64,000 nucleotides of DNA from contig CM062214.1 of the NCBI GenBank assembly GCA_031216445.1, positions 24,587,501-24,651,500 on the forward strand. The letters are read 5' to 3'. The translations under genes were made by a program, and so were the position numbers. Shown in pieces: positions 12,191-26,914 of the stretch. This DNA is from Lateolabrax maculatus. Its lineage: Eukaryota > Chordata > Actinopteri > Acropomatiformes > Lateolabracidae. The notes beneath the pieces are model-generated. The model was given only the letters and a program-made list of their open reading frames with translations, was not told where the DNA came from and searched no databases. Each line of letters begins with the position of its first letter. Positions within the stretch are counted from its first letter, which is position 1.

Positions 12191-12967
12191 CCACGACTGA
12201 AAATAAAGAAAACATCGTTCTAATTCTAACACCAATGTTTGTGCTCAGCTCACAAAAGCAGTAATTTCAGGCCCACTGTTGGCAAGCAGAAGCTAAATAT
12301 AGACACAGAATGGGGAAATTGCACCTAAATCTCTGGGCTTTATTAAACGTTACCCTTTAGAGAGCACAGGACAAGTGGAAAAAGCAAGTCTTTTCCCATG
12401 GCTACAAACTATAATCACTATATTTTTTTGTGGAGAGTGAACACAGTACAGAAGCACAGAAACAACAACTCAGCATCCTAAGAAACATGAATGCACAGGT
12501 ATTAAAGCTTTTCTGAAGGTTTGTGATTTTGTTCCAGGTGTTTTGGTGCTGGTTGGCTGCGATCATGTGCAGGCAGTGACACTTGAGCAGAATCAACATA
12601 ATGGAACTGCCTGAAGATATTTGGGCTGGTCCACGTCCTATTGATCTTAATTAATTTTCAGGAGAAGGAGCTCGAGTTTTCAGTCGAGTTTAAAGAGAAC
12701 AGCTGCAGGGGGATTCAGTGCAGGCGATAAAATAGCATTATAAATAAAAATAAAGAAAGTCTTCTTCACGGAAGTAAAAAATGGTCTTGTGAGACCGAAA
12801 TCTATTGGTTTACTTCTAGGGTCATTAAATTTGCACAAAAGCAAAAGCATGTGTATCAGAAGAAGGAAAAATATAAAACGTATCTGTCTTCACATCGCTC
12901 TGGGTGTTGGGTAAGGACAGCAAAAAATGGTGCCGTGGTTTCAGAAGAGTTTGTGTTTTACTTGATT

Positions 12968-13095
12968 TTATACTTTGTCCCGCTTCTTGCCGCCTCCCCA
13001 GCCGCCGCTCAGCTGGACAGGGTTGTCTCGGTAGGAGATGCGCTCCTTTTTTGACGGAGCAGACGTGACTCGCTCAGGAGATGGGACCTCTTTCC
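12968..13095 (-). CDS. lrriq1: probable terminal coding exon of lrriq1
   Basis: 128 nt; after acceptor TCTCCAG it reads KEVPSPERVTSAPSKKERIS then YRDNPVQLSGGWGGGKKRDK V and TAA at 12968-12970. Composition and sharp end are convincingly protein-like. It needs phase 1 on entry, whereas exon 22 exits in phase 0, so at least one exon (length 1 mod 3) between 13.1 and 17.2 kb is missing. It could instead belong to another short minus-strand gene. Confidence 0.65.
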
Positions 13096-16000
13096 CTGGA
13101 GACACAGATGGAAAATGCGTCAATATTTCATATGTAAATTGAGCAGTGTGAAATCAATCCATCATACACTTCAAATTGTAATTCATACAATGTGTGCTAT
13201 TTAAATTAATTTGAATGATTTTGTACTCATGCGCTATCAATAATCAATATTATAAATATGTTTCTACCTAGAACTACCTATGCCTTCCAGAACAAACTGT
13301 TGCTGCAGCTGTGGTAAAACAACTCTCCTACACCTGAGTATTTTTCCCCAGAGGGATCCAGTCAAAATGTGGTTTCATGTTGTTTTTCATGGAATTCATG
13401 AAAATTTCAACTTTCTACCACGAACGTGGAGTACAGAGCATCATCCGAACCATGTTTGATTTTGTGCATAGTTTGATTTTGTGCAATGTATGATTTTGTG
13501 GTAAATGAAACATATACCCTAAATTGAAAATCTGCTCTTAATTGCTCCCAATATTTGCAAACCAGCTAATCAATATTCCATTTATCAAAGCATCTAAACT
13601 AACACAGAGATTGTTGCCTAACTCTAACAAGGAATTTGCAACTTTTGACCCAGAATTAACTAAGCATTTAAAAAGGTCACATTAGAAAATATAAAAGCTT
13701 TAATGAATGAGGTAAAGGTTGACTCTTTATTGTTTGTATTAAATACATATAATAATGAAATAGGTAGGCTTTTACTTTGGAACTTTTTACTATAAGACAC
13801 AACTTTAACTTAAATTTGGTCTCTGTGTCAGGAGACTCAAGACAACACTCTATTAAATCTCACTGTAAAGACTGAGCAGGTAAGTTTTGTGCTTGTGTGC
13901 TCCGTCTCCCAGGAGCGCTGTGTGTTGCACCAGAGGCCCTTCCATTTCACCTAGGGGATTAGTACAAAGCTTTTCAAACACACAGAACAAAGGCAGCGCT
14001 TCTCCCGGGCATGATGCATTCCACGTGTAGAGCCCAGGCCCGCGGTCTCAACCGGCCGCCCCACACAGGGAGCCAAACAGCGGGGAGGGCTCTGGAGGCG
14101 GTGGGGGGGCCTGGGACGCATCGCAGAAACTGACCCGGCTCAAAATGTCTGCACAGTTGGCACACTGTATAGAATATCCATTCACTCACAAGTCATACCT
14201 AATCGCACCTCTCCAGTTTTGATGTCTGTAGTGTAACGCTGTGCTTTTCCTCTCCTCGTGGTTGATGTAACTGTTGTCTCAACCAAACTCGGTCGAGGCA
14301 GATGGCCGCCCACTAAGAGCCCAGTTCTCCTTAAGGTTTAACCTGTTAAAAGGGAGATTTTCCCTGCCACTGCAGCAAAGTGCTTGTTCATGGTGGGAAT
14401 TGTTGGGTCTCTGTAAATAATATTTTAAAAAGCATGGTCTCGACCTGCTCTATATGAAAAGTGTCTTGAAATAAAATTGGCTTGACTTAATGTAGTTTAA
14501 AGATAAACCATCACAGTCTTTTGTGTTTATTTTTAGTTTATTAAAGACTTTTGTCCAATTATCTGTTCTTAATCAGGAGCAGGACGCAAAACTTGATGCA
14601 CATGTTGCAAATTTCAATGCAAGTTGTGCAGTCATGCTATTAAATGTAGGGAGATAAACAAATGGTCACACATTTGACCCAACCGCTGTGACCAAACAAA
14701 TTGTTTTCGATCATTTTACTCCTATTAGAGTTGAACAGCGGACAAAATTGAGGGAGCAGATATGCAACTTAAGTGGTTTCCTCTGCACACGTAGTGAAAA
14801 TATTTTGTGAGCCTGGAAACGTATTTTATGGCACCGTCCCAGCAAGTGGTGAGTATCGCATTGCAATAGGTTATAGAGTAGGTTATAGAGTATTTATGTA
14901 GTCTTTACTGCTATGGCAAACTAAGTGAACCTTCTCACTGTAAACCTTCACTTTGATGTATGAATGGCACTTCAGAGGTAAAGGATATACAACATTTTTA
15001 ATAAATAAAGCTGTTTTTTTTTCGAACACTTGTGGACTGACTATAAAAAGATTTTTGTCCTAAAAGCTACATTCCTATTTTTCCTGATTTCCCTCATTTC
15101 ACCCATAATCCATTTTCTCTGATGTGATGACTTTTTGATGATGCCCATTCCAAGTTTATGAAATATCTAATTAACTTTTTAAGAAATGCTCTTGCCTTAC
15201 ACATACATTCATATTTCAATTTGCCCTAGACAATTTCGATAAGTGGCGTTTTCATCAGAGCAGACAAAGAAGCTTTCTTTCTTCAGGCCGTTCTCCCGAG
15301 GAGAACAACAGCCTGCCTGCTTAGCACGACAACATTCACTCCTGCTGCTGCACCTCGTGGATATCATTTTGAAATCATCATCGGAATCCAATTTGGCTTC
15401 GTTACCGGGGACAGGGCTCTCCTTCACTTGGATTCCTGGACTTGTTTAATGTGGTCATCTGCTTTCAGCCTGTCAGTAGCATCTTTGTCACTCAAACTCC
15501 TGAGCCCCACTTCTCCTGACAGAAGGGCCAGTCATTCTTCACTGAAAGGATTGGGTTTTTTTTTTTTTTTTTTTCTCTTTCTGCCCGTTTCCTGTCAGGA
15601 GAAATTCACAGCACTCTGTCCCCGGCCCGACCTTGTGGCTCCCCTCCCCTCCCGAGGCAGCCGACCGGTGGACTCAGTCTGGGCTGAATAAGCAGCAGCC
15701 TTTATCCCTGGCTGGGTGCACTCAGGTCTGTGTGACCCAAGACCCATGGCTGCAAACACAAACACATCTGTACACATTGAGAGCGCAGGTATATACGCAC
15801 CCTTGCACACAAAGATATGCATACAATTACAATCTATGATTTCTTAGGTTTTTTGCTTGAAACTGCAAAAAAAGTTTGACTTTAGCCCATCTATCAATAC
15901 AAACGTACAGGGATACTGATGTATGTGTCAGTTCATTTTGTATAAAGTTGGTGTTTTTATGTTAATGTTCAATTTGTGTTGTAAAATGTTCTGTCATTGG

Positions 16001-19000
16001 AAAAACAAAGACACATTTTTATAAATATCAGCTCAGCTTAATAATAAGTGACATAAATAATAAATGTGTAAGATATATACTGGATATGTTATATAAACAT
16101 ACTGTTACTGTAAATGTACAGCATATATCTACCAATCTGTCTGTCATTCAATCATATACACAGTATGTGTGTATGTATGCATTTTTGTATGTATAAAATA
16201 ATATTAAATTTCCAGTGCTTTGAGTGAACGATCAGTGCCTGACTCATAAAGTTCTCTAAATAACCTTTAAATTAAGACTTGGAAATAAATGTCTCTATTA
16301 CCATTTATCTGGATTACCAGTTATTGTGAGAGAGGCTCAAAAACAGTCAGTGACACAAATAATTTACTTGTGAAGTCTTGTGTTTCAGAACACTTTAAGA
16401 ATGTTTTTTTTTCGGATTCTGTTCAGTTCAGTTAAAAATTCCCAGTAACAGAGTGATTTTGGGTAGGAAAACGGCTGTGAAGTTCACAAGACTCACTTGC
16501 ATGACCCAAAGAGTTTCTGCGAGGATAATTGTTCTCTTTGCGAGGCTGGGCAGCTAAACTGCTGTTGGCCCACAATCCGCTGGCGTGATGCAGACGTTCT
16601 GTGTATCCTGGGTCCGCCTGCACGCACCACACACAGAAACACACAAACACACACACATAAATGAGGCCCAACGTGACACGTCTCACGCAAGCAGTCCAGC
16701 ATTTTGAAAAACATTCAACAACTTGTGGCTCTGCAGTCTGAACGTATCTAAGAAACAGGAGGAAGGGGGCGGCTCCTCTTGCCAGCGATCATAACTCAAA
16801 CTGCTCTATAAACTGCAGAGAAAGACCTGCAGTTTCCGACTTCAAAGACCTCACGAGCATCAGTATCGTTCTCGGGTCGGGGCAAACTGCTCCAAAGTGA
16901 CACTGGGATTTCTGCAAGTAAAATGAAGAAATTGCACCCAGTTGATCCAATTGAAAGTGTCACTGTGGAGCTAAACCTCAGACTCACCTCCCTCCTGCCT
17001 CCTTTAAATCGAAGCTGACGAGACAGGCTCCAGGGGAGGGAACCTACAGCATCAGACGTGACTCTGACTGGTGAATGTAAATACTGCATACCTTCACATA
17101 CATGCAACTGCCCACCAGAAAATATTCAAATCAAGATTCACTGTCATTCTGTGAAGTGAATGAACTGCAGGGGAAAAGGGGGGAGGGGGGTGTTCTCACC
17201 ACGAGCTGCACTCTGCCTCCATTCAGGATGTCTGAGCTGATCTCCGGTAAGAAATGCGCACTGAAAATAAGATTAAAAAAAAGCTGGGCTGTTAGCACTC
17301 TGCATTCAAATCAATTCAGCAGTTTCCCCTCTTTAATTCTATGCAATTACCCCTGACGTATGATAAAATAAACACAGATGCCATGTATGATAATCTTAAT
17401 GTCTATTTAGTAGGTAGGGGGTAGGACAGGCCTTTATGCTCACTGCCTCGATTATAGACACTCTTGTTGGTATGCTTTTCAATATACAGTGGTTATACTG
17501 AAGTGTCGGCCTTATCTTATTATTATCTCTTTTGGCTGCTGCACAAATATTTTTATATTTTGCCAAATTACAAATGACCAGCTTAAGCTTTTTGAAGAGG
17601 TAATTAAACATTTTGTGGGGAAAAAAATAGAATTTGGGGTGCTCATAGCACTGAAATGTTTGATTTTAATAAAATTCAATGGCAAAGTGCCTTTCCAGAA
17701 ATGATGTCCCAGTTACGCTTGATAATCGAAACACGCCGCTGTGAAATCACAAAGACAGATATTTCGAAACTTAAACAGATACAAGCAAAACTATGTGCAT
17801 AGCAAGATATTGCCATGGGTAAATTAGAAAATACATTTTTATATTATTAAGTGAGGCGACCCTTTAAAGCAATTTTAGCTGTACAACATACCACCCTATG
17901 ACCTACATTAAGTGCCTCACCTCTCTGAGTCCCTGTCAGAGTGAGCAGCCTGTGTGTGCACCCACTGCTGAGCTCGTTCCTGCTTCACTCGCTCCGTCTT
18001 CTCTGCCTGCTGAAGGCCCAGCTCAGCCTCACGAACTGCACTCGACAGAAAACATCAAATAAACGTCACAGGCGATCATTGTTTTCTCCAACTCCTCTTG
18101 TCAGTTTAACATTCTTGATGACAATGGCAGCAAAGAAAGAGTGTGCTGCCTAATCAGTGAAAGTTGGGATGAAGGTGGCATGTTTCTAGATGACAAGAGG
18201 CGTAATCGATACTGCAGTGAAGGAGTTGTGTTAACAGATGCTCACCAGAGTACATGTTTAACAAATAAACAGCTCATGGGCCTGATCTGTAGCAACGTTT
18301 GACATTCTGTTTCACTATAATTACAGCCGGCCACGGTTCCCAGTGCTGGGAGAGACCAGTGGTCAAAGCTCCCAGCCATTTATGTTTGGGCTCAAGGTGG
18401 TGTATTTGTTTGGAGCAGTCATGGGCATTACTATAATAGATTTAAAGTTGCTGAAAGATGCAACAGGAGATGATTTGAATGCTTATGTCCAACAATTGTT
18501 GGGGCTTGTGGTTCTTTGTAAAATTGAATCCAAGCAGTGTTCCAACAGTTTGTTAAAGAAAGAAATCTGAAAGGCTACTGATTTACGAGTTATGCTGAAA
18601 TCCCATAATAAGGTCATAATTCAAAGTAAACATTTATGTTGCGCTGACAGTAATGCTGCCGTAGATGGGTGTAAACTGATAATGAATTTTGACAGCCCAA
18701 TGCTGGAACTAATGATGCATTTATTTAAGCCATTTACTTGCTTTTGCTGAGCTATAAAAAAAGAGAAAAAAGCTTTACAGTTTTCATGGGTTAATTGAGA
18801 AGCCCCACTAAAAATGTCAAGTGATAGATGCTTCCCCCCGGGGCAGCAAAGGCCAGAAAATGGCTCCTCGCACTTCCCAAAGCTTAAAAAATACACAGAG
18901 AGACAGGGCACAGGCAGTCCAGAAAAACTCTTGGATAAATATGTTCTTTATATAAGCAACTTGTTCATATACTGTACTTATTATCGTACTTATATATAGT

Positions 19001-22000
19001 ACTTATATATGTACTTATATATAGTAGCATACACATGTTCTGTGTGTACACAAGATGAGCACCATGAAAAAAGTTCACATTTATGCTGCACTCCAGTAGC
19101 ATGGAGAGACTCCCCTCTCCCTTTTCCCCTTCTGAACCCTCCACTAAAGCCCCCTCCTGACCCCCTCCAACCTCCTGAATCCCCCTCCAGTACTCCTCCA
19201 GGACATCAGGAGGGGGCCTGTAGGAGTCACGCCTGTTAAGAGGGGCTCTTAAGCACATTAAGCGATCTCGTCTCTACTGAGGAGGGGAGAACTCTGACTT
19301 AATATCAGAGAGTTGGGGAGGAGGAGGGTGGAGGCTTTGGCCCACAGCAAACCAGAGCTGAAGGAGAGACACGATGCTGGCACTTTGGAGCCTCCTCCCC
19401 TCCAACCTCATCAAGAAACAAACAACACAGGGTCAGGCAACGGATCAGGACCAGTGCAGACCCTAATAAGAAACAAAATGGTGCCATGAATGAGTTGATG
19501 ACCTTCTGTCGTTGTGAGTGAGCATCCCGGACAGTTCCAGTCCTCTTAAAGGACAATTCTGTCATCACAATGCTTGAGACAAACTAGTGTGAAATGTCCT
19601 CTAACCGTGTCTATAAACTCGAAAGGGAGGCAAAAAGCCTGCCGACGTAGAAAGAGGTGAGATGCAATAAATCGTATAAATGGGAAAAATGGTGCACACC
19701 TCTGGATTGGATTGGACAATTTCTCCTTAAATTCATTCATTGTGTTGCATAAATAATGAAAACAGGGAATTAGGTTGAGAGAGGATTTCAACTACTGTCT
19801 CACCTCTGCACACCTGGCCAATCAAAGTGTACAGTAGGCCTGATTGTCGAAACTGTCTGTTTTGGAAAGTTACGAAAAAAACACTGGATGCGATTTTTAT
19901 TGTTTCAAAAGTTTCATGTTAAAGGTTAGCATTCAGAGACTTGATAGACTTGCTATTTGCTTATGAAGACCTGCCCTAAAGAACGTGAAACTTCAGACTT
20001 ACTCTGACGGACTTGAAACATTAAAACAACTAAGGCTAACCCTTACCCTATTTTGTATTGCATCGTGAAAACCATTTTGAAAATCTTGTTTTCATAGCAT
20101 TTGCAGAGTGGAAGAAGAATCAGAGCGTGTCTGAAATTTGAGGATCCTAACTCAGTGTTTGTAGTTGGGTGTCTGTCTCTTAGTGCCTCAGACTGCTGCC
20201 CCACTGTACATTGGCTCTACATGTTGCTTCCTTAAGTGTAGTCTGGTGCATCTGAAACATATACTATGAAAAGAAAGCTCCACTGCCTGCCTGATAAATA
20301 AAAGCTCTGAGATTACGGGGGCAAAATTGAATACATATGAATGGTGGTAAATAGTCGGACATTAACTTATTTTGGATGATGGATGATAAACAAGATGATT
20401 GTGTTTCAGTTGGACTTTGTAGATGACTTGAAGTGTGAAATCGAGTTAAGTGCTCAGGAGGTAAGGGTTCCAGGCTGAAATAAAAATATATACCCTCGTG
20501 TCCCTCTGACATGAGGACGGATGTTTGGTGGGGTTGGATCTCAGTTTGGATGGAAGAAGGAGGTTGGAAGAGTGTGAGTGCGGGGGAGCAAGGGGGGTGT
20601 GGAAGGCGTTGGTGGAAAGTAAGAGGAGAAACAAGGAGAAATGCTTGGAGGCATACAACATCTTCAACATCTGCAGCACCCAGAAACTTGACGATACAAA
20701 CCATGTCAAAAAAAGGAAGTGTATTTCTATATTTTTTGCTTTTAAAAGAAAATGTCTTGTGGCTCTGCTCCATTCTCTCCCTCTCTATCTCCCTCTCTGG
20801 GTATGTAAGCCGATACCCATTTCAAGTGGGTTACTCATGTCCAGCACATCCACACAAAGAGCCCGGATAAAATAAACACGCCGCGTCGGATATCTTGGAA
20901 AGAATCTGTCATGGGTTTGGGGCTAATCACCTCCAGAAGGGGCTTGACTCAAAGCCTGAAACGTTAGCCCCTGTCGGGGAGCCCTGGCTGGGCCCGGGAT
21001 GGGTTGGCTAGGCCCCGGGCAGTGGGGATGGATCCGGAGGAGGGGGTGCCTTCCACAGGTCAGGACCAGGGGAGCAAGAGGGGAGGCTGGTTTGGGCCCG
21101 TTTACAGAGACCCGTGATCACGGCACCATGAGCCAGTTCCCAACACACCACCTCTGACGCTGCCGTCGCCACTGCCTCACGGTCACCCTGTAAAAAGGCA
21201 GCAGGAGTCGTCTCCTCCAGAAGCGAGCTGGTTAGGGTTACGCATTTTACAGGACCCCTCTCAGTTTGATCAGAAAACTGACTGAGGACATGGGGCATTA
21301 AGCAGAGAGGGATGGTTGATGTCCTAACCAGTGACCCCCGTTACTCTATCAGCTGATGTAGCTGTTTCACTTCATTGCTCGAGAACACCAGTCCTGTTTG
21401 ATGAATTATCAAGACAAGGGCGGAGAGGAGAGATAAGGATACTGGAAAGAAACAGAACTGGAAATATTGTCGTAATGTAATAGGTCATTTGGATGGAGCC
21501 GGTCCTCGACTGCCAGTTGGCTGAGAGCTTATCCACGGTTATATTATGCTCAGACACAATTCCAGTTTCAGTAATCAGAGTGCTGGAAAGTTGACATAAT
21601 ACACCTTTTAGTTCAAAATAATTACCTGATAACATATTTATGTTGTCATATTCAAACTCAGTTTTTCATGTTACGAATAAATTATTGTCTGAAAAACTTT
21701 TAGAGGGAAAAAAAATCAGCTGTCATCGAACAAATGCTAAGATAAGTTTGTCCATCAAGGTGCCTTGTAAGTTTGGCAATTTGCTGGTTTGCTGACAATT
21801 TTTTCTTTTTTTTTTTTTTTTACTTCTGAATCTTTAAAAATATTGAAATAAGTTGTTGATCTTTAGCTGCACAGCAATGAATCAGTTTTAAGGGAAACAA
21901 GGTGACTCCTTCACAACTATTCTACAAACAAATTACTTAAGCGATCGCGGTCCACCCAAAAGAGATAAAGTGGAACGAAAAACATCCCAAAGTTGAAGGT

Positions 22001-25000
22001 ACGATTTGTTCTAATTATTTTAAACTGTAACATGAAATGACAAGCAAACCCAGTGTATTTCTCCACAGCTAATTAAGGGGTATTTCATGCTTATGGCAGC
22101 ATTGGACCAGAGAGACACCAGTCACTTCACTGCCTGTTGGCAAACACTGTTGTTACAGCGTCCCTCTGACTGCTGGATGACCGCGAGCGTTGTGCTCTCT
22201 GGATGTGAGGCCTTGACCCCAGCGGGTGGAGGTGGGGTGCAGAGGAAAGATGGAGACAGGCCCTCGTGATAAAAGCCGGCTTCCCCCGTCCTCCCTCCTG
22301 CCCTCCCTCCAGCTCTTCCCTCCCTTTTAAGTCTGGCTGTGGAAGTCACAATGCCAAATCATCTCCCCACCCCAGGGCAGGGCAGGAATGCCACAGTAGA
22401 ACAAGATGGAGGAAGTCTCTTCTCAGACTATCAAACTACTTTATACCACAGTCAACCTGTAACCTCTTTTGGAGATTGTTTTGCAATCCATAAGAATAAG
22501 AATTAAATCTTAAAGAAAAAGGAATGTCATCTGTGATATGTTAAAACTTGTTTGGATATGTGAAACCACTTACACAGTGAACCGTACACGGTTGGGTTAT
22601 TTGAAATTTTTGGGACCAGCGAAGTAGCCTATTTCTGGTTTCATACAACATGAGTCTTATTTTCGTATGTGCTGTTTTGGTCATTTTTTCTTGACTGCTA
22701 ATCAGTAACATAACAGAATTTCAGACTTAATTCTAGTGATGTCACAGTGTTGCTTGATCTCAGAAACTTTCATGAGTCCTTGTCATTGTAACTAATAGAA
22801 GCAATTGCAAAAACTATGAACATAATAAGGAGAAAGTTGTAATAAAACAGTATTTTCCTCTGTATACTCTGTATTGAGTTGACCTCTCCAGTTTCAAGTC
22901 CACAGCTCAGGTCTGTACAGATGTTCATGTCAGACCAAGAAAGTAAAACAAAAAAAAGTATTGTTTACTAAAGGGGCTGCCAAACGTGTGGCATGTTTCA
23001 AATCCTACCTTTTATATAATTTCTGTTGTGTTGTGCTTGCCTATTCCGTGCCTCCACTGGAACCAGCTGGTAACTGCGGTTTCTGAACAAAGCAAGACGG
23101 ACGGAGGGATCTAGGAGTGTAAGAGAGAGAAGGTCAAAGAAGGACAAGGCAAGCCTAAAACCAGAAGCAGAAAACCAGAACCTAACATTCGGAAAATATT
23201 AGAACAGTGCTCTGGTTCCACTGAGGCAGATGCCATTAGGAGTTAGTGCAGACATAGACCTGTGTGTCGGTGGAGCAAGATGACAAGAGCCCTGCTATTA
23301 GAATCATGCATTTGCAATCCTGATCAAAGAGCAGCCTCCCTCTACATGACTGTGGCATGATAACCGTGGCAGGACTACTGTTTCTTGGAGCAGAGCAGAG
23401 GTGAGGTCACCTTTCACTGCAGCCGCACTCAACCACTACAATGAATCGTAATGAAAATCATCACAGGATGACTTGTCAAGAGGTTTCTTGGCAATCGTTA
23501 TTTCCTTTGCAGGCTCTCAAATAAGGCCCAATAGGAGGCGACAGGCCCTGGCTTCTGCTGTCTGTTATGGCTCGTTAACGTACACGAGGTGGAAAGGTTC
23601 GGTGCTATTGAAGCACGATTGAAGAAACAAAGACAAGAATGAAAAAGAAGCAAAAATTAGCGTGGATTTTTTTTTCTCTTTTAGGAAATGGATTTATGTC
23701 TTCACAGCAGTTCCTTCTATGCTGTGAGGGATATTTAAGAAGGAAACCATGAGAGTTGATGACGATGTTTGCCTTCATAATCCTCATATTTCTGCATTTT
23801 GCTAAGAATAATTTATCAAAATGACTCTTTTTGACCTAAAATACTACACAAACAAACACACACCCCAGATAAAGGGCACATACAATTAATACAATGGCCA
23901 AATTTATATTTTTACCTATACAATTCTACACATACTCACCCCTATGTTTCTTCTGCTGTTGCTTCTTTGACTTCATATTCTGGGCCCTCTTGAGCATTAG
24001 AAGAGCTGTGTGGCTGTGAGTGAAGCCCCTACAGACAACACGGACAAAAGTGTCTCAGAAAAATCCCACATAACAACATTACATGACGCACAGATGGGGA
24101 TGAAAATGATGAAAACCTCATTGTGAAGACTCAGCCTATGATAATAATGATTTACCATTCTTCCAGAATCTTTTCTGATCTTCCAGAGAGACCACAGAGC
24201 ACTGAGGTTGTGGCAGGAGATTTGCTTCTGAAATCATGAACAGAATATTGTCCCCAAAACATGAGGACATGCAGAAAAATATACGTTCACATTTTATTAT
24301 CACACACATATTAATACTGTTGGCTGCTGAGCGGGTCCACTTGTACACTTTGTTTTGGATGTTTTGCTTAAAGGCCACATTAGCTAAGAAATGTGCTGAA
24401 AGTTGATTCAATGATGACACAAATATCTTGAATACTGGCATAATTTAAACATGCATCGTTATGAATCTCTTTTCAAGCTTTGTCAGACTGTCAATGTACA
24501 TCCACTGTCAACATAATTGTATGATTGATTCTGCAGTGTTTTTTGATTTTACACACTGTACCTTTAACAGCAACTTGACAATGGCTGAAAGAGGTCAGAG
24601 TTAATTTTCTTTTATAGCCCAAATTTTCAACCAGCTTGGAAAACCGAGTATGTTCTGTGTATTACATTTTATAATGTAGTGTGTATAATATACATTTTTT
24701 AAATTGTGTTTATTGTACATTCTATTTCATTGGCCACAGCACAAGTATCCTGAAGAATGACAATAAATAAAGTTGCATCTAATGTCAGTCTCTGTAATTT
24801 GCTCTGGGTTCAATGTACATTAATGTGACAATGTCACAAATGTCAATTAGAATAATTCAGGTAGAGTTTGTTCAAAGTGACAATGTCAGGAACCCAGTTA
24901 GGATGCCTAGCTATCACCTGTAGTCAGGGCTTAAGGCCAGGGTATGCACACTTTAGGACAATCTCTCTCATCACGTTGCACTTGCATACTTTCTCGCTTT

Positions 25001-26873
25001 TGCACACCCAGCCAATCGCTGCAATTCATTCACAATGAATGAGATTGTCAGCCTTGGATAGTTACAAAAATGGTTGGATGCAGCCTTTGCCAACACTGTT
25101 AGACTATCCAACATGTGCTTCAGTTGAAGTATACTGACGTTTTAATGTGGCACGGAAACATCTTATTCATCTCACTTTTGGGTTTCTACTGTGTGCAGAC
25201 TAAAACTCACTCATGATATAAACAGTTATTATGAATTATGACCTACAGCTTTAGTCCCTACAAGCAAATGACAGCCAGTAATTAGACTGTGGGTTGCCCT
25301 ACCTGTTGGAGCTCACTGGGGAAACTGTCTGCCCAGCAGACTGTCTGTCAACCTGTTCTGCAGCCACCCAAGCCTGCTTTGACCTGCATACGAGCGGTGG
25401 TGGGAGTATGTACTGGGAGGGTTCAGGAAAGGCCCCAGGAGGCTGAAATACATACATAAATCAGTGTAAGCAATAATTTAAAGCTCTTATTGTTTTATTT
25501 GAGTAGATTTTTAATAACTTGCCTGTTCGACAAAAGTATATATATAGCAGCCATTATTTATATTATCTTCAAAAAGTGTAATTCATAAAGTTTGTAATAT
25601 ACTGGAGTAGTTCTTAAGATTTTCATTGCTAACTTAGGAATCTCAATCCGCCTGAGTGAAAACTAAATCCTCATTTGAGGTGTGTTCAGAAGGTTGTGAT
25701 GCTGGAGCTCGAAATGGGAAAAATAGAGTTTAAGCTCTGTCTAGACAACATACAGTATACTTTAGGGAAAATGAAATATAATGTATACAATAATGTCCAG
25801 TCAAATTCAACTCAAGTGTTTTCTTTTGAGGTATTTGGCTGACACTTGTAACCAGAGCAAGCTTTCACACTCAAGGAATTCTCATATGTAAGTCAAACTA
25901 ACAGTTTAATTACTCTCAAGATCCCATTTTCTTTGTGGAAGCGCTAAATTGTTCATTCTTTGCCTTTGATGTGTACCTCAGTGTCAACACATTGAGGCCG
26001 GCCATGACAGCAGCTGCACCACATCAGCTGGCCTAAACCGGCTACCATGATGTACAGCGCTGAGCACGCTCCAAAGAAAAGATCCAACAAGAGGTAAATG
26101 AAGGGAGAAAAAAAAAAGGACAAGAGTCCGCCAGCGTGAAAAATGACATCTGCTAGAGCAGAGCAACCTTCAGCCCTCCAGGAAATAATCTTGTTTTTCA
26201 AGAGAATAAATTTAAAGATCAATCAGGGAGAGTGAGACAATTCCTGGAGGGGGCCATAGCCAAGATGAGAAGGGACAAGGCAAGAAAATAATTGTTCGGT
26301 TGACATCGGACAGGGCCTGGTAATTCCCCAAATTCACAGGCCACTTTCACTATAATACCAGCCCACCAGGTTTTAAGTAAATTACAGAATGTCCTGGGAC
26401 ATTTGCTTTACCTTCAGAGACAGTGGCTGCTCTGACACAGGGTAACGTCTGGGCGGTGAGTCCTCAGAAAACGGCAATGTCCAGTGTTTCTCCAGCACAG
26501 CCTTTTTGAAAATAAAAATATTCTTATATATTTTTCTATATATCTGTATCAGGTAAGGAACAACATATAATACTGTATATAAAATATAATATTGTGTTTA
26601 TAATAGTGAAGCGGGCTCTTCTGTGTAAAGAGCAAGTTAAAATGAATGCTCATTAAGATTGGTGGATATGCCTTTTGTGTGTGGTGTGTGTATATGTATG
26701 TATGAATGTACATACAGGTTAGTGTCTGTGCATTATTGTGTGTCTTTGTAGGTTTCTCTATTGTTTGTGTCCAAATTTGCAGGTCTGTAGGTTTATGTAT
26801 AAACCTGCATGTCCTTTTCATCTACGTCTTTTTCCTTGTCTCAGTTTGTATCTTTGCAGATTTGCATGTGTGC

Positions 26874-26914
<41 letters not shown>

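Larger units (their letters stand above)
6863..12967. other. alx1-lrriq1 intergenic spacer
   Basis: No gene supported. Mostly AT-rich with scattered short ORFs. It contains one dispersed repeat fragment (10722-10850) and a GC-richer block (11740-12190), both listed separately. A minus-strand AATAAA near 12339-12344 could serve as a polyadenylation signal for lrriq1, about 630 bp past its stop. Confidence 0.6.
18036..23939. other. large lrriq1 intron
   Basis: Intron between exons 21 and 20. It contains an AT tandem repeat (18974-19027), a C-rich stretch (about 19100-19220), a GC-rich block (20880-21300) and a GC-richer block at 22080-22440. No exon or gene recognised; the 169-residue minus ORF at 20264-20773 has no splice or homology support. 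Confidence 0.55.

Noticed and set aside
20264..20773. 169-residue minus-strand open frame
   Set aside because: Low-complexity, no matching splice sites or phase with lrriq1 exons, no recognisable domain.
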